Assembly (NCBI GenBank): GCA_018668195.1
Contig: JABITU010000036.1
Span: forward strand, 1 to 19,504
Length of the DNA: 19,504 bases
Direction: 5' to 3'
Source: Tateyamaria sp.
Lineage (GTDB): Bacteria > Pseudomonadota > Alphaproteobacteria > Rhodobacterales > Rhodobacteraceae
The notes under the pieces were generated by a model. The model searched no databases. It was not told the DNA's origin and was given only the letters and a program-made list of their open reading frames with translations. The translations under genes and the position numbers were made by a program. Positions 1 through 6,711 of the stretch are shown piece after piece (position 1 is the stretch's first letter; every line of letters starts with the position of its first letter).

Positions 1-359
1 CACCTGCAACATTTTTTGGGTTCAGCCTTAACTACTCCATATTTGAGCTTTCTATACAGCGCGCTCAGTTGCCCACAGCATCCTTCTCTGCGAGCCTCTC
101 ACCTTGCACCTAAATGGGAGGTGAGCGGAAACCATCGGGCACTTGATGAGGCAAGGAAGAAGGATGCAACACAAGCCGCAAGAGTGGGAGTCGTATCCGT
201 CTAAGTTCTGCAACTAACCAATGGCAGGGAAATAATAACCTCTTGGATTGCAACAATTTCCAGAAGGCAATCTCTCGTCAGCCCCGCTTCCCGCGCTCGG
301 TTCGACAAGTGAGTCAAGTCACTTAGTCTGCTTAATGCATCTTGAAGGAGGCTCCAGCA
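1..359. other. Left-edge stretch without a recognisable gene
   Basis: One plus-strand frame is open from the window edge to a stop at 202-204, but its translation has no recognisable domain and its only start-like codon is a TTG without a ribosome site. No minus-strand frame running off the left edge has a plausible start. The last 20 bases hold the ribosome site of the small gene at 360. Otherwise I see nothing that can be supported. Confidence 0.5.
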
Positions 360-557
360 ATGTCAGGCTTCGAAATCGCAACATACCTAAGCGGCATGTT
401 GATGGTTTTACTCGGTATTTGCTTGGCTATCCATGCGCACATATCGACTAAATTTGCGGATCGACGCGACCCTGAAAGGGTCAAGAGGATTCTTAAGCAG
501 CTGAATGCTGAAGCAGATTTGGATGACGCCAATCAAACGCCTCCCTTAGATTCATAA
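360..557 (+). CDS. Small single-pass membrane protein, 65 aa, unknown function
   Basis: I do not recognise this protein. The ATG at 360 is chosen because GAAGGAGG at 344-351 lies about 8 bases upstream; the longer in-frame TTG start at 342 would overlap that ribosome site. The product has one hydrophobic helix (about residues 6-26, including GMLMVLLGICLAIHAH) and then a charged, probably cytoplasmic tail with an RRDPERVKR stretch and an acidic, proline-containing end. It stands alone in a gene-poor segment, some 330 bases from the tRNA gene. The good ribosome site and coherent membrane-plus-tail layout favour a real gene; no function can be assigned. Confidence 0.6.
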   Translation: MSGFEIATYLSGMLMVLLGICLAIHAHISTKFADRRDPERVKRILKQLNAEADLDDANQTPPLDS

Positions 558-665
558 CCGCAATATTCGGTAGCGTGAATCAAGGTCTGGATGGTAGGCG
601 TTAGATACTTCGGACAGAAAGCATTGCACGATTCAATTCTGCGCGACTTGAGCCCCGAAACTTGT

Positions 666-678
666 CACGATTGAAATT
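666..678 (+). repeat. 13-bp direct repeat, copy 1
   Basis: CACGATTGAAATT, identical to 872-884 just beyond the 3' end of the tRNA-Arg gene. The match ends after 13 bases on both sides. It may be chance or the remnant of an insertion beside the tRNA. Confidence 0.4.
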
Positions 679-871
679 TACAGTCGGCTAAGCACCCAGC
701 AAAGATTTACGGTTATTTATGAGTGACGCCTAAAATTCAAATGTCGCACAACAGAGCCAGGAGGTCATAGGATCAAGACGCGGATGCATCTGGCAAATCG
801 AACCTCAGGAGTATCGGCCAGCTCTAAAAATTTTGGCACTCCTATTTGTGTTGCATCGTTTTAAGAAAATA

Positions 872-884
872 CACGATTGAAATT
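872..884 (+). repeat. 13-bp direct repeat, copy 2, beside the tRNA 3' end
   Basis: Second copy of CACGATTGAAATT; the tRNA's 3' CCA (minus strand) lies at 887-889. See copy 1 at 666-678. Confidence 0.4.
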
Positions 885-886
885 AT

Positions 887-964
887 TGGCGAGCCGTGGA
901 GGACTCGAACCCCCGACCTGAGAATTAGAAGTTCCCTGCTCTAATCCAGCTGAGCTAACGGCCC
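887..964 (-). tRNA. tRNA-Arg (anticodon UCU)
   Basis: Read on the minus strand this folds as a full cloverleaf. The acceptor GGGCCGT pairs with ACGGCTC (one G-U). The D stem is GCTC/GAGC, the anticodon stem GGGAA/TTCTC (one G-U) around the loop CTTCTAA, the variable loop AGGTC, and the T arm GGGGG-TTCGAGT-CCTCC (one G-U), then the discriminator G and an encoded CCA. The anticodon TCT (929-927) reads AGA/AGG arginine codons. The D loop is 10 nt (AGCTGGATTA), and three stems carry one G-U pair each, a little irregular but compatible with function. A truncated tRNA lies about 135 bases upstream on the same strand. Confidence 0.93.
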
Positions 965-1098
965 GCACTTTGTGCTGGGGATATCGGTCAAATCCCCCAA
1001 CTTTGTCAACCTGGTAAGAACATGGGATGCCTACCAATTAAAAAACCTTCCACGCCAATTAGATAGCAACACATAGTAGGTCTTAGGGTGCTATTTCC

Positions 1099-1124
1099 GC
1101 TCTATCCAGTTGAGCTAAGGGACC
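1099..1124 (-). pseudogene. 5' fragment of a second tRNA
   Basis: On the minus strand the sequence begins GGTCCCTTAGCTCAACTGGA and continues to TAGAGC: an acceptor 5' strand, the TA linker, D stem GCTC/GAGC and a normal D loop. After GAGC the sequence no longer forms an anticodon arm, and no T arm (GGTTCGA-type motif) or matching acceptor 3' strand appears before the intact tRNA-Arg. It therefore looks like the first third of a tRNA gene of similar type whose 3' part has been lost. It differs from the intact neighbour in acceptor bases and in the D-loop length, so it is not an exact local copy. Confidence 0.7.
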
Positions 1125-1166
1125 GCTGCCATGTTCATGCCGTACCAAAGCGGCTGGGGCAAGCGT

Positions 1167-1631
1167 TCAAAGCAAGCGAGTCATGAAAATGCTTAAGGGA
1201 TCAGACGAATAAGACCCAAACGGCGGACAGGACACAAATCCGTTCCGATGGTAAAGCCCGCGTGCAGGGGCAAAGGTTTCGGCGGTGCCCGTCTCCAGGC
1301 TCAACCGCGCAAGGCCTGTGTCACGTGCATGATGAATCAGCGTCTCAAGCACAGCCTGCGCGACACCTTTGCCACGCGCCTCTGCCCGCGTGTGCATGGA
1401 TTTCAACTCTCCGTGCTTTGGTCCGATCACGGTCAATGCGCCGATCCCTTGCAAAATACCATCAGCGCGCGCTGCGATCAGAACGGAATCCCGTTCCATT
1501 AAGGTCGCCGGGTCCAAGACATGACAGCTTTCTTCAGGCGAACCTTCGCGCATCAAGACAACGTGGCGCTCAAGCAGAGCGCGCACATCCCAAGTGGACG
1601 CAGTGTCAATACTCAGGTTTAGTGCGTCCAT
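1167..1631 (-). CDS. GNAT-family N-acetyltransferase
   Basis: A 154-residue single-domain GNAT enzyme, which would transfer an acetyl group from acetyl-CoA to an amine; the substrate cannot be read from sequence. The acetyl-CoA-binding motif A is clear at about residues 76-100 ([20 protein letters not shown]), with the pyrophosphate-loop R-G-K-G-V-A at 86-91. The C-terminal LSLETGT...[12 protein letters not shown] segment is the usual strand-helix-strand of the family. Length is normal. Its ATG (1631) lies inside the end of the upstream NDUFS4-like gene (stop at 1621-1619), a 13-base overlap in another frame, so the two are probably translationally coupled. The pairing with a respiratory accessory protein gives no clear functional clue. 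Confidence 0.9.
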   Translation of the reverse strand: MDALNLSIDTASTWDVRALLERHVVLMREGSPEESCHVLDPATLMERDSVLIAARADGILQGIGALTVIGPKHGELKSMHTRAEARGKGVAQAVLETLIHHARDTGLARLSLETGTAETFAPARGLYHRNGFVSCPPFGSYSSDPLSIFMTRLL

Positions 1632-1930
1632 GCCCCACGTCGGCCAGTGGCAAAGTTTTCACCATAGCCGCCAGCACGAATATTTGGTTTGCGTTTGTTC
1701 GGCTGTTGCACAAGCGCATCAATGCCATGTTCGCGCGCATAGTCTTGCGCTGCATTCAGGCTTTCAAACGTCAGACGCACCTGACTTTGCGTATCGGATG
1801 AAGACGTCCAACCCATCAGAGGATCAACAGACCGGGCCGATGCAGGTGCGAACTCCAGCACCCACTGCTTGGTCTTGGCAGAACCCGACGACATGGCTGT
1901 CTTTCCTGGTTGATAGATGCGTGCACGCAT
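1619..1930 (-). CDS. NDUFS4-like complex I accessory protein (ETC complex I subunit family)
   Basis: A 103-residue protein of the NDUFS4 (18-kDa, AQDQ) family, an accessory subunit of the NADH:ubiquinone oxidoreductase peripheral arm in mitochondria and many alphaproteobacteria. Family features visible are the N-terminal RARIYQP, the central [11 protein letters not shown], the [18 protein letters not shown] stretch, and the C-terminal [17 protein letters not shown]. The longer frame begins at 2002, but ATG 1930 is preferred: AGGAG sits 8 bases upstream and the conserved N-terminus begins there. It is the first gene of a two-gene unit with the overlapping GNAT gene. The complex I nuo operon itself is not in this window. 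Family assignment is strong; a function in complex I is inferred from homologues. Confidence 0.9.
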   Translation of the reverse strand: MRARIYQPGKTAMSSGSAKTKQWVLEFAPASARSVDPLMGWTSSSDTQSQVRLTFESLNAAQDYAREHGIDALVQQPNKRKPNIRAGGYGENFATGRRGAWTH

Positions 1931-2187
1931 GGCTTGGCTCCTGACTGGCTCCTTTGATATATCGGCAATTCTGGGCGTGCTCGCAAGATACGAATTGGCC
2001 AAGGCCGGATCATTCTCTTGGTTTGAAAGCTTTTGTATGGCCTATACCCGCAGTAAATTCATTTTATAACGACCGCGCGTGATCGCACCGTGCATTTCCC
2101 GCCTGTCGTTGGCCCGCTTTATGCCGCACCCCCTTGCACCTTTTCCAATCAGTGCCAGATTACGGACATACTTACAGGAGCCCCTTA

Positions 2188-4386
2188 ATGCCTTACGCCC
2201 ATTCGGACAAATCAGAGGCGATCCTCGCGAATCCTGCAGAGGACATCCGCACGCGGCTTAAACTCGAGGGTGGCATCCCCTTCCGAATGGAAACCGAGTT
2301 CAAACCTGCAGGCGACCAACCGACTGCGATCCGTGAACTTAGCACGGGCGTTAACTCTGGCGAGCGCGATCAGGTGCTATTGGGGGCAACGGGCACGGGC
2401 AAAACCTATACAATGGCCAAAGTGATCGAAGAAACTGGTCGTCCGGCAATTATACTGGCACCAAACAAGACGCTTGCTGCCCAATTATATGGTGAATTCA
2501 AAGGGTTTTTTCCCGACAACGCTGTTGAGTACTTTGTCAGCTATTATGACTACTACCAACCCGAGGCTTATGTCGCGCGCTCGGACACGTATATCGAGAA
2601 AGAAAGCCAGATCAACGAACAGATCGACCGCATGCGCCATTCGGCCACCCGCGCACTGCTGGAGCGAGACGATGTCATCATCGTGGCATCGGTGTCGTGC
2701 ATTTACGGCATCGGATCAGTCGAGACATATGGCGCGATGACACAGGACATAAAAGTCGGCCAAAGTTACGATCAGCGACAAGTGATCGCCGATCTTGTGG
2801 CACAGCAATACAAGCGCAACGATTCTGCGTTTTTTCGCGGCTGCTTTCGGGTGCGGGGCGATTCTCTCGAAATCTTTCCTGCACACCTTGATGACCGGGC
2901 TTGGCGGCTGTCTTTTTTTGGCGAAGAGCTGGAAAGCATTACGGAATTCGACCCTCTCACGGGCGAAAAGACCGACACGATGGAACACATCCGAGTCTAT
3001 GCCAGCAGCCATTATGTGACCCCTAAGCCGACGATGAGCCAAGCGGTTCTTGGCATCAAGAAAGAACTGCGCACGCGCCTTGACCAACTGGTGGGCGACG
3101 GCAAACTACTGGAGGCGCAGCGGCTCGAACAGCGGACAAATTTTGACCTTGAGATGTTGGAGGCAACGGGTGTCTGCAACGGAATCGAGAACTATTCGCG
3201 CTATCTGACAGGTCGTGCACCCGGAGAGCCGCCGCCCACCCTGTTTGAATTCATTCCAGACAACGCGATCGTGTTTGCGGATGAATCACACGTTTCGGTC
3301 CCCCAGATCGGCGGCATGTACAAGGGCGACTACCGACGCAAATTCACCCTCGCTGAACATGGTTTTCGCCTGCCATCCTGCATGGACAACCGCCCTCTCA
3401 AGTTCGAGGAATGGGACGCCATGCGTCCCCAGTCAGTCTTTGTCAGCGCCACACCCGCCGCGTGGGAGATGGAGCAATCGGGCGGCGCGTTCACAGAACA
3501 GGTGATCCGTCCCACAGGTCTGCTTGATCCGCCTGTTGAAATTCGTCCTGTTGAGATGCAGGTTGATGACCTTTTGGACGAGGTGCGCAAAGTGGCCGCC
3601 GACGGCATGCGCACGCTTTGCACCACGCTGACGAAACGCATGGCCGAGGATCTGACAGAATACATGCACGAACAAGGCATCCGGGTTCGCTACATGCACT
3701 CCGACATCGACACAATCGAGCGGATCGAGATTTTGCGCGATCTGCGGTTGGGTGCTTTCGACGTTTTGATTGGGATCAACTTACTGCGCGAGGGGCTCGA
3801 TATTCTCGAATGCGGGCTGGTAGCCATACTGGATGCGGACAAGGAAGGCTTCCTGCGCTCTGAAACTTCTCTGGTGCAAACCATTGGCCGCGCTGCGCGC
3901 AACGCCGAGGGTCGCGTGATTATGTATGCCGACCGCATTACCGGTTCGATGGAACGTGCATTGGCAGAAACCAACCGCCGCCGCGTCAAGCAAGAAGCCT
4001 ATAACGTGAAACACGGAATTACGCCTGAGACTGTAAAAAAGAACGTAGAGGATGTTTTGGCAGGTCTCTATAAGGGTGACACTGACCAAAGCCGCGTGAC
4101 AGCCAAAATCGATAACCCATTGGCTGGCGGCAATCTGCAAACAGTACTGGACGGCTTGCGCACCGACATGCGCAAGGCTGCAGAAAACCTCGAATTCGAA
4201 GAAGCAGCCCGTCTGCGCGACGAAGTCAAACGACTTGAGGCCGTCGATCTGACCGTTGCCGACGATCCCATGGCACGTCAATATGCGGTAGAAAAAGCAG
4301 TTGGAGATGCGCAGAAAGCGTCCGGTCGGTCAACGGCGGGACGTGGTGGGATGCGCGGTGGGAATGTAAAGCGGCGAAGAAATTAA
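2188..4386 (+). CDS. uvrB: Excinuclease ABC subunit B
   Basis: UvrB is the damage-verifying helicase-like subunit of nucleotide excision repair; it takes over damaged DNA from UvrA and recruits UvrC. The 732-residue product has Walker A GATGTGKT at 66-73, the DNA-inserting beta-hairpin [11 protein letters not shown] at about 119-129, the DESH box at 365-368, helicase motif [11 protein letters not shown] from 564, and a C-terminal UVR (UvrC-binding) motif at about 661-690. The tail is basic and Gly/Arg-rich. ATG 2188 is preferred over the upstream in-frame start at 2134 because ACAGGAG (2174-2180) precedes it. The N-terminal extension before the core is typical of alphaproteobacterial UvrB. 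I looked for a GAAC/GTTC-N7 SOS box in 1931-2187 and did not see one. The NDUFS4-like gene is divergent. Confidence 0.98.
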   Translation: MPYAHSDKSEAILANPAEDIRTRLKLEGGIPFRMETEFKPAGDQPTAIRELSTGVNSGERDQVLLGATGTGKTYTMAKVIEETGRPAIILAPNKTLAAQLYGEFKGFFPDNAVEYFVSYYDYYQPEAYVARSDTYIEKESQINEQIDRMRHSATRALLERDDVIIVASVSCIYGIGSVETYGAMTQDIKVGQSYDQRQVIADLVAQQYKRNDSAFFRGCFRVRGDSLEIFPAHLDDRAWRLSFFGEELESITEFDPLTGEKTDTMEHIRVYASSHYVTPKPTMSQAVLGIKKELRTRLDQLVGDGKLLEAQRLEQRTNFDLEMLEATGVCNGIENYSRYLTGRAPGEPPPTLFEFIPDNAIVFADESHVSVPQIGGMYKGDYRRKFTLAEHGFRLPSCMDNRPLKFEEWDAMRPQSVFVSATPAAWEMEQSGGAFTEQVIRPTGLLDPPVEIRPVEMQVDDLLDEVRKVAADGMRTLCTTLTKRMAEDLTEYMHEQGIRVRYMHSDIDTIERIEILRDLRLGAFDVLIGINLLREGLDILECGLVAILDADKEGFLRSETSLVQTIGRAARNAEGRVIMYADRITGSMERALAETNRRRVKQEAYNVKHGITPETVKKNVEDVLAGLYKGDTDQSRVTAKIDNPLAGGNLQTVLDGLRTDMRKAAENLEFEEAARLRDEVKRLEAVDLTVADDPMARQYAVEKAVGDAQKASGRSTAGRGGMRGGNVKRRRN

Positions 4387-4499
4387 AGAGTTTGTCGTTT
4401 AATTTAACCTGCACAACCAAAGCCAAACACGGCGAACACGCAGCAGGCGGCTACCTGTATCAGCTATGCCGCGTTTTGTGTTTCCAACTCTCAAACGAC

Positions 4500-4531
4500 C
4501 AAGGAACAGATGTCAAAGCATCTGTTCCTTG
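4500..4531 (+). terminator. Perfect 13-bp hairpin downstream of uvrB
   Basis: CAAGGAACAGATG (4500-4512), loop TCAAAG, CATCTGTTCCTTG (4519-4531): a perfect 13-bp stem with a 6-base loop, 114 bases after the uvrB stop. No T-tract follows on either strand, so intrinsic termination is uncertain. It may instead be an mRNA-end stabilising structure, part of a small RNA, or an interspersed repeat unit. Confidence 0.5.
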
Positions 4532-4581
4532 TGTGAGCCAACGCAAAATCATTCAACGGCACCAATGAAATTCGTAACAGT

Positions 4582-4619
4582 TTGTTAACTAAGAACGGGT
4601 CAATTCATAGCTTGTTAAC
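4582..4619 (+). promoter_or_regulatory. Paired TTGTTAAC direct repeats upstream of the 4637 gene
   Basis: TTGTTAAC occurs at 4582-4589 and 4612-4619, start to start 30 bp, about three helical turns, each containing the palindrome GTTAAC. Placed within 55 bases of the start codon they could be operator half sites. The spacing does not fit the CtrA TTAA-N7-TTAA pattern. Regulator unknown. Confidence 0.3.
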
Positions 4620-4636
4620 CCACGCGGAGCGTAGGC

Positions 4637-5287
4637 ATGCGCCTGATTTTGCTGACTATGGCCCTGACGTTGGCCAGCCCGGCGTTTGGAGGGGCGTGGA
4701 TGCGCGCCGAAGGAACCGGTTTTTTGTCTTACAGCGCCACAGTCGAGCAGAATAGTAAAATCCAAAACAGTCTTTACGTGGACTACGGCGCGCGCGCCAA
4801 TCTTTCTCTGGGGATCAAGATTAACGCAGACATGACCACTGGCCGTTTCCGGAATGGATCAGGCTTTGTCTTTGCCCGCAAACCGATAACTGCCGACGGT
4901 CGGCCTTTTATCATAGCCTATGAGGTCGGCATCGGCACCACGTTTGGGCAGAGCTCAGAACCATTGCTGCTGACGGCCCTGGGCTATGGGCGCGGGTTAA
5001 AGATTGGTGATCATTACGGTTGGCTGGCGGTGGATGGCGCTGTCGAATGGTCGTTAAGCGAGATCTCATACACAGCCAAACTGGACACGACCTTCGGTCT
5101 GACACTAAACGAACGCATCAAGATGATGGTTCAGGTATTCTATAGCCAGACCGAGACAGAAAGCAGCACAAAATTCACCCCTTCGCTGATCTGGGAACCG
5201 GGGAATGGAGAAGTAAGCTACCAGATCGGAGCAAGTATCGAAAATTCTGCGGTCGCCCTGAAATTCGGCCTCTGGAAAGACTTTTGA
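4637..5287 (+). CDS. Secreted, probable outer-membrane beta-barrel-like protein, unknown function
   Basis: A 216-residue protein with a Sec signal peptide (about residues 1-18: MRLILLTMALTLASPAFG, then GAW). The mature part alternates polar and hydrophobic residues in short strands (for example NLSLGIKINADM, FGLTLNERIKMMVQVFYSQTET, YQIGASIENSAVALKFGLW) and ends in phenylalanine. This is the pattern of outer-membrane barrels, whose last strand carries a C-terminal aromatic residue recognised by the BAM complex. I recognise no named family; a small porin or a periplasmic/outer-membrane assembly protein are both possible. A weak GGAGCG ribosome site lies just upstream. It is probably a separate unit from uvrB, given the 250-base gap and hairpin between them. 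Confidence 0.8.
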   Translation: MRLILLTMALTLASPAFGGAWMRAEGTGFLSYSATVEQNSKIQNSLYVDYGARANLSLGIKINADMTTGRFRNGSGFVFARKPITADGRPFIIAYEVGIGTTFGQSSEPLLLTALGYGRGLKIGDHYGWLAVDGAVEWSLSEISYTAKLDTTFGLTLNERIKMMVQVFYSQTETESSTKFTPSLIWEPGNGEVSYQIGASIENSAVALKFGLWKDF

Positions 5288-5290
5288 GAT

Positions 5291-5315
5291 GGGGCGACGG
5301 CTCTGCCACCGCCCC
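5291..5315. terminator. Bidirectional hairpin between convergent genes
   Basis: GGGGCG (5291-5296) pairs with CGCCCC (5310-5315), with a possible inner GG/CC pair after an internal loop. It lies 3 bases after the stop of the barrel-like gene and 7 bases beyond the end of the convergent beta-helix gene, so it could end both transcripts. Only short T-rich sequence follows. Confidence 0.45.
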
Positions 5316-5322
5316 GATATTC

Positions 5323-6711
5323 CTATTTGTCCATGCGCACGGTAGCTCGGATTTGTCCGCGCATTGTCGTGCTGAATTCTAGCGAAAATGCATCTTTTTT
5401 GGCACCCACCCGGCCCTTGGCCACCGGCGTTTCATAGCGTTTGACGTTAGAGCTATCCCGCATGTCACCAGTCAAAGCGACAGAATCGACAAACATACAA
5501 TAACTTTCGAACGGAAGCTGCTTGGCAGTGCCCACAGTCCAGATCTTTGAGTTGTTATTATTGTTATGCGCTACGATCAGCGGATTGTGCGCCTGTTCGC
5601 TGACGTTGTGATATGAGTTGCCGTCAAAATAGACCTCTCGATTCCGATTGTAGTCAAGATCAGCAAAACTGGTATCCACCCGCTCTGCGCGGTCAATTTT
5701 GCCATTGATTGATCGAAACCGGTTGCCGGACACAGTTACACCATTCAGGAAGTGACCCGCAGCAAAAGGCTTCACAACAAAGTAGCTGAACCAAGGTGCT
5801 ACATCGCCAGACAAAAACACGTTGTCAGTGATCGATAGCGAACTGAACGAAAAACCAGACGTAAAGGCAGGTGTGGGGTCGCGTTCGTTTGTCCACTCGA
5901 TAAAGCAGTTATCGACATAATTGCCGGTCACCACGCTTGATGTGAAATTTTCCATCAGCACCAAGCCAGCTGTACGCAACCCGTTTGAGACCCCATCACC
6001 TTGGAAAAAATGGTTGCCTTTTACCAAGTGGTTCTGGCCATTGAGGAGGGCAAAGTGCCGGAACTTTGTCGCCCTGCAATCGCGCAGCTTGACGTCGTTG
6101 GCATTAACGTTCAGCGCAATTGACACCCGCTGATCCACATCCAGCGGTTCTTCCGCGGACAGGAACTGGCACCGATCGATCAGCATCCCCTGACAGCCGC
6201 TCCCGATCGAGGTGATGCCACGGTTCTTTGGACGGCTGACGAAACAGTCTTGCAACTCAAATGTTGAACCCGATGGGGTCAGCATTATGCCACTTGATCT
6301 GCTGTTACATTGGAACTCGATTCCCTGCATTATGAACTTGCTCAGCTGCGTAAATTTACTGAAGTCCAAAAGGTATTTGAAACGCCGAAACGAAAAAGTC
6401 TGTGTACCCTCTGCATCAAAAAGAGGCGCATTCAGTTCAATTTCCCGGGCCCCAACATTTTTGCGGAGCACATAGATTTCACGCCCCACGCCATTTCCCT
6501 CAACCAGTGACCCAACTTCGATGTTGGCTACATTGGTGACATTGGTAAGCTTTCGGGCATTCGACGCGCTGTAGGTGGCCGTACTGGTTGCGCTTGATGT
6601 TTGCCAATTGCTGCTGCCTTGCGCCTCAAGTTGCCCATTACGGATCATCCGCCGCGTGGCAAAACTCGTGCGGTTTGGTACTGCGGCCTGCATGTCGATG
6701 GGTTTTGTCAC
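5323..6711 (-). CDS. Beta-helix (pectate-lyase-3-like) protein, C-terminal part after a frameshift
   Basis: This 462-codon frame is the C-terminal two-thirds of a right-handed parallel beta-helix protein whose N-terminus is the overlapping frame 7607-6708. The nominal GTG start at 6711 is probably an artefact. Reading further upstream in this frame gives R-R-I-A-V-T-K-P-I-D-M, which continues directly from the LDMGG ending of the upstream frame. The sequence shows helix-coil repeats with asparagine ladders typical of beta-helices (for example KLRDCRATKF, LITDNVF-like, VSGNRF, YFDGNSY turns). A compact C-terminal region ends in RATVRMDK. Joined, the two frames encode about 761 residues. No catalytic residues can be assigned with confidence; polysaccharide binding or cleavage is likely from the fold family. 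Confidence 0.8.
   Translation of the reverse strand: MTKPIDMQAAVPNRTSFATRRMIRNGQLEAQGSSNWQTSSATSTATYSASNARKLTNVTNVANIEVGSLVEGNGVGREIYVLRKNVGAREIELNAPLFDAEGTQTFSFRRFKYLLDFSKFTQLSKFIMQGIEFQCNSRSSGIMLTPSGSTFELQDCFVSRPKNRGITSIGSGCQGMLIDRCQFLSAEEPLDVDQRVSIALNVNANDVKLRDCRATKFRHFALLNGQNHLVKGNHFFQGDGVSNGLRTAGLVLMENFTSSVVTGNYVDNCFIEWTNERDPTPAFTSGFSFSSLSITDNVFLSGDVAPWFSYFVVKPFAAGHFLNGVTVSGNRFRSINGKIDRAERVDTSFADLDYNRNREVYFDGNSYHNVSEQAHNPLIVAHNNNNNSKIWTVGTAKQLPFESYCMFVDSVALTGDMRDSSNVKRYETPVAKGRVGAKKDAFSLEFSTTMRGQIRATVRMDK

Larger units (their letters stand above)
558..886. other. Gene-free stretch between small membrane protein and tRNA-Arg
   Basis: No credible reading frame or hairpin terminator is visible. 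The one notable item is a 13-base direct repeat, CACGATTGAAATT, at 666-678 and 872-884; the second copy ends two bases from the encoded CCA of the tRNA gene. Confidence 0.5.

Noticed and set aside
965..1098. 3' half of the truncated tRNA lying between the two tRNA signals
   Set aside because: I found no T arm or acceptor 3' strand matching GGTCCCT in this interval, so the second tRNA cannot be an intron-split or intact gene.
1262..1801. 179-codon plus-strand frame across the GNAT and NDUFS4-like genes
   Set aside because: It is opposite two recognised protein families and its composition (rich in His, Arg, Ser, Cys) is typical of a non-coding frame.
1931..2187. LexA/SOS box upstream of uvrB
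   Set aside because: I searched for GAAC-N7-GAAC, GTTC-N7-GTTC and GTTC-N7-GATC patterns by eye and found none.
3781..4281. 166-codon minus-strand frame inside uvrB
   Set aside because: Antisense to the conserved C-terminal half of uvrB, no domain recognised.
4582..4619. CtrA binding site upstream of the barrel-like gene
   Set aside because: The TTAA elements are not 7 bases apart, so the full CtrA motif is absent.
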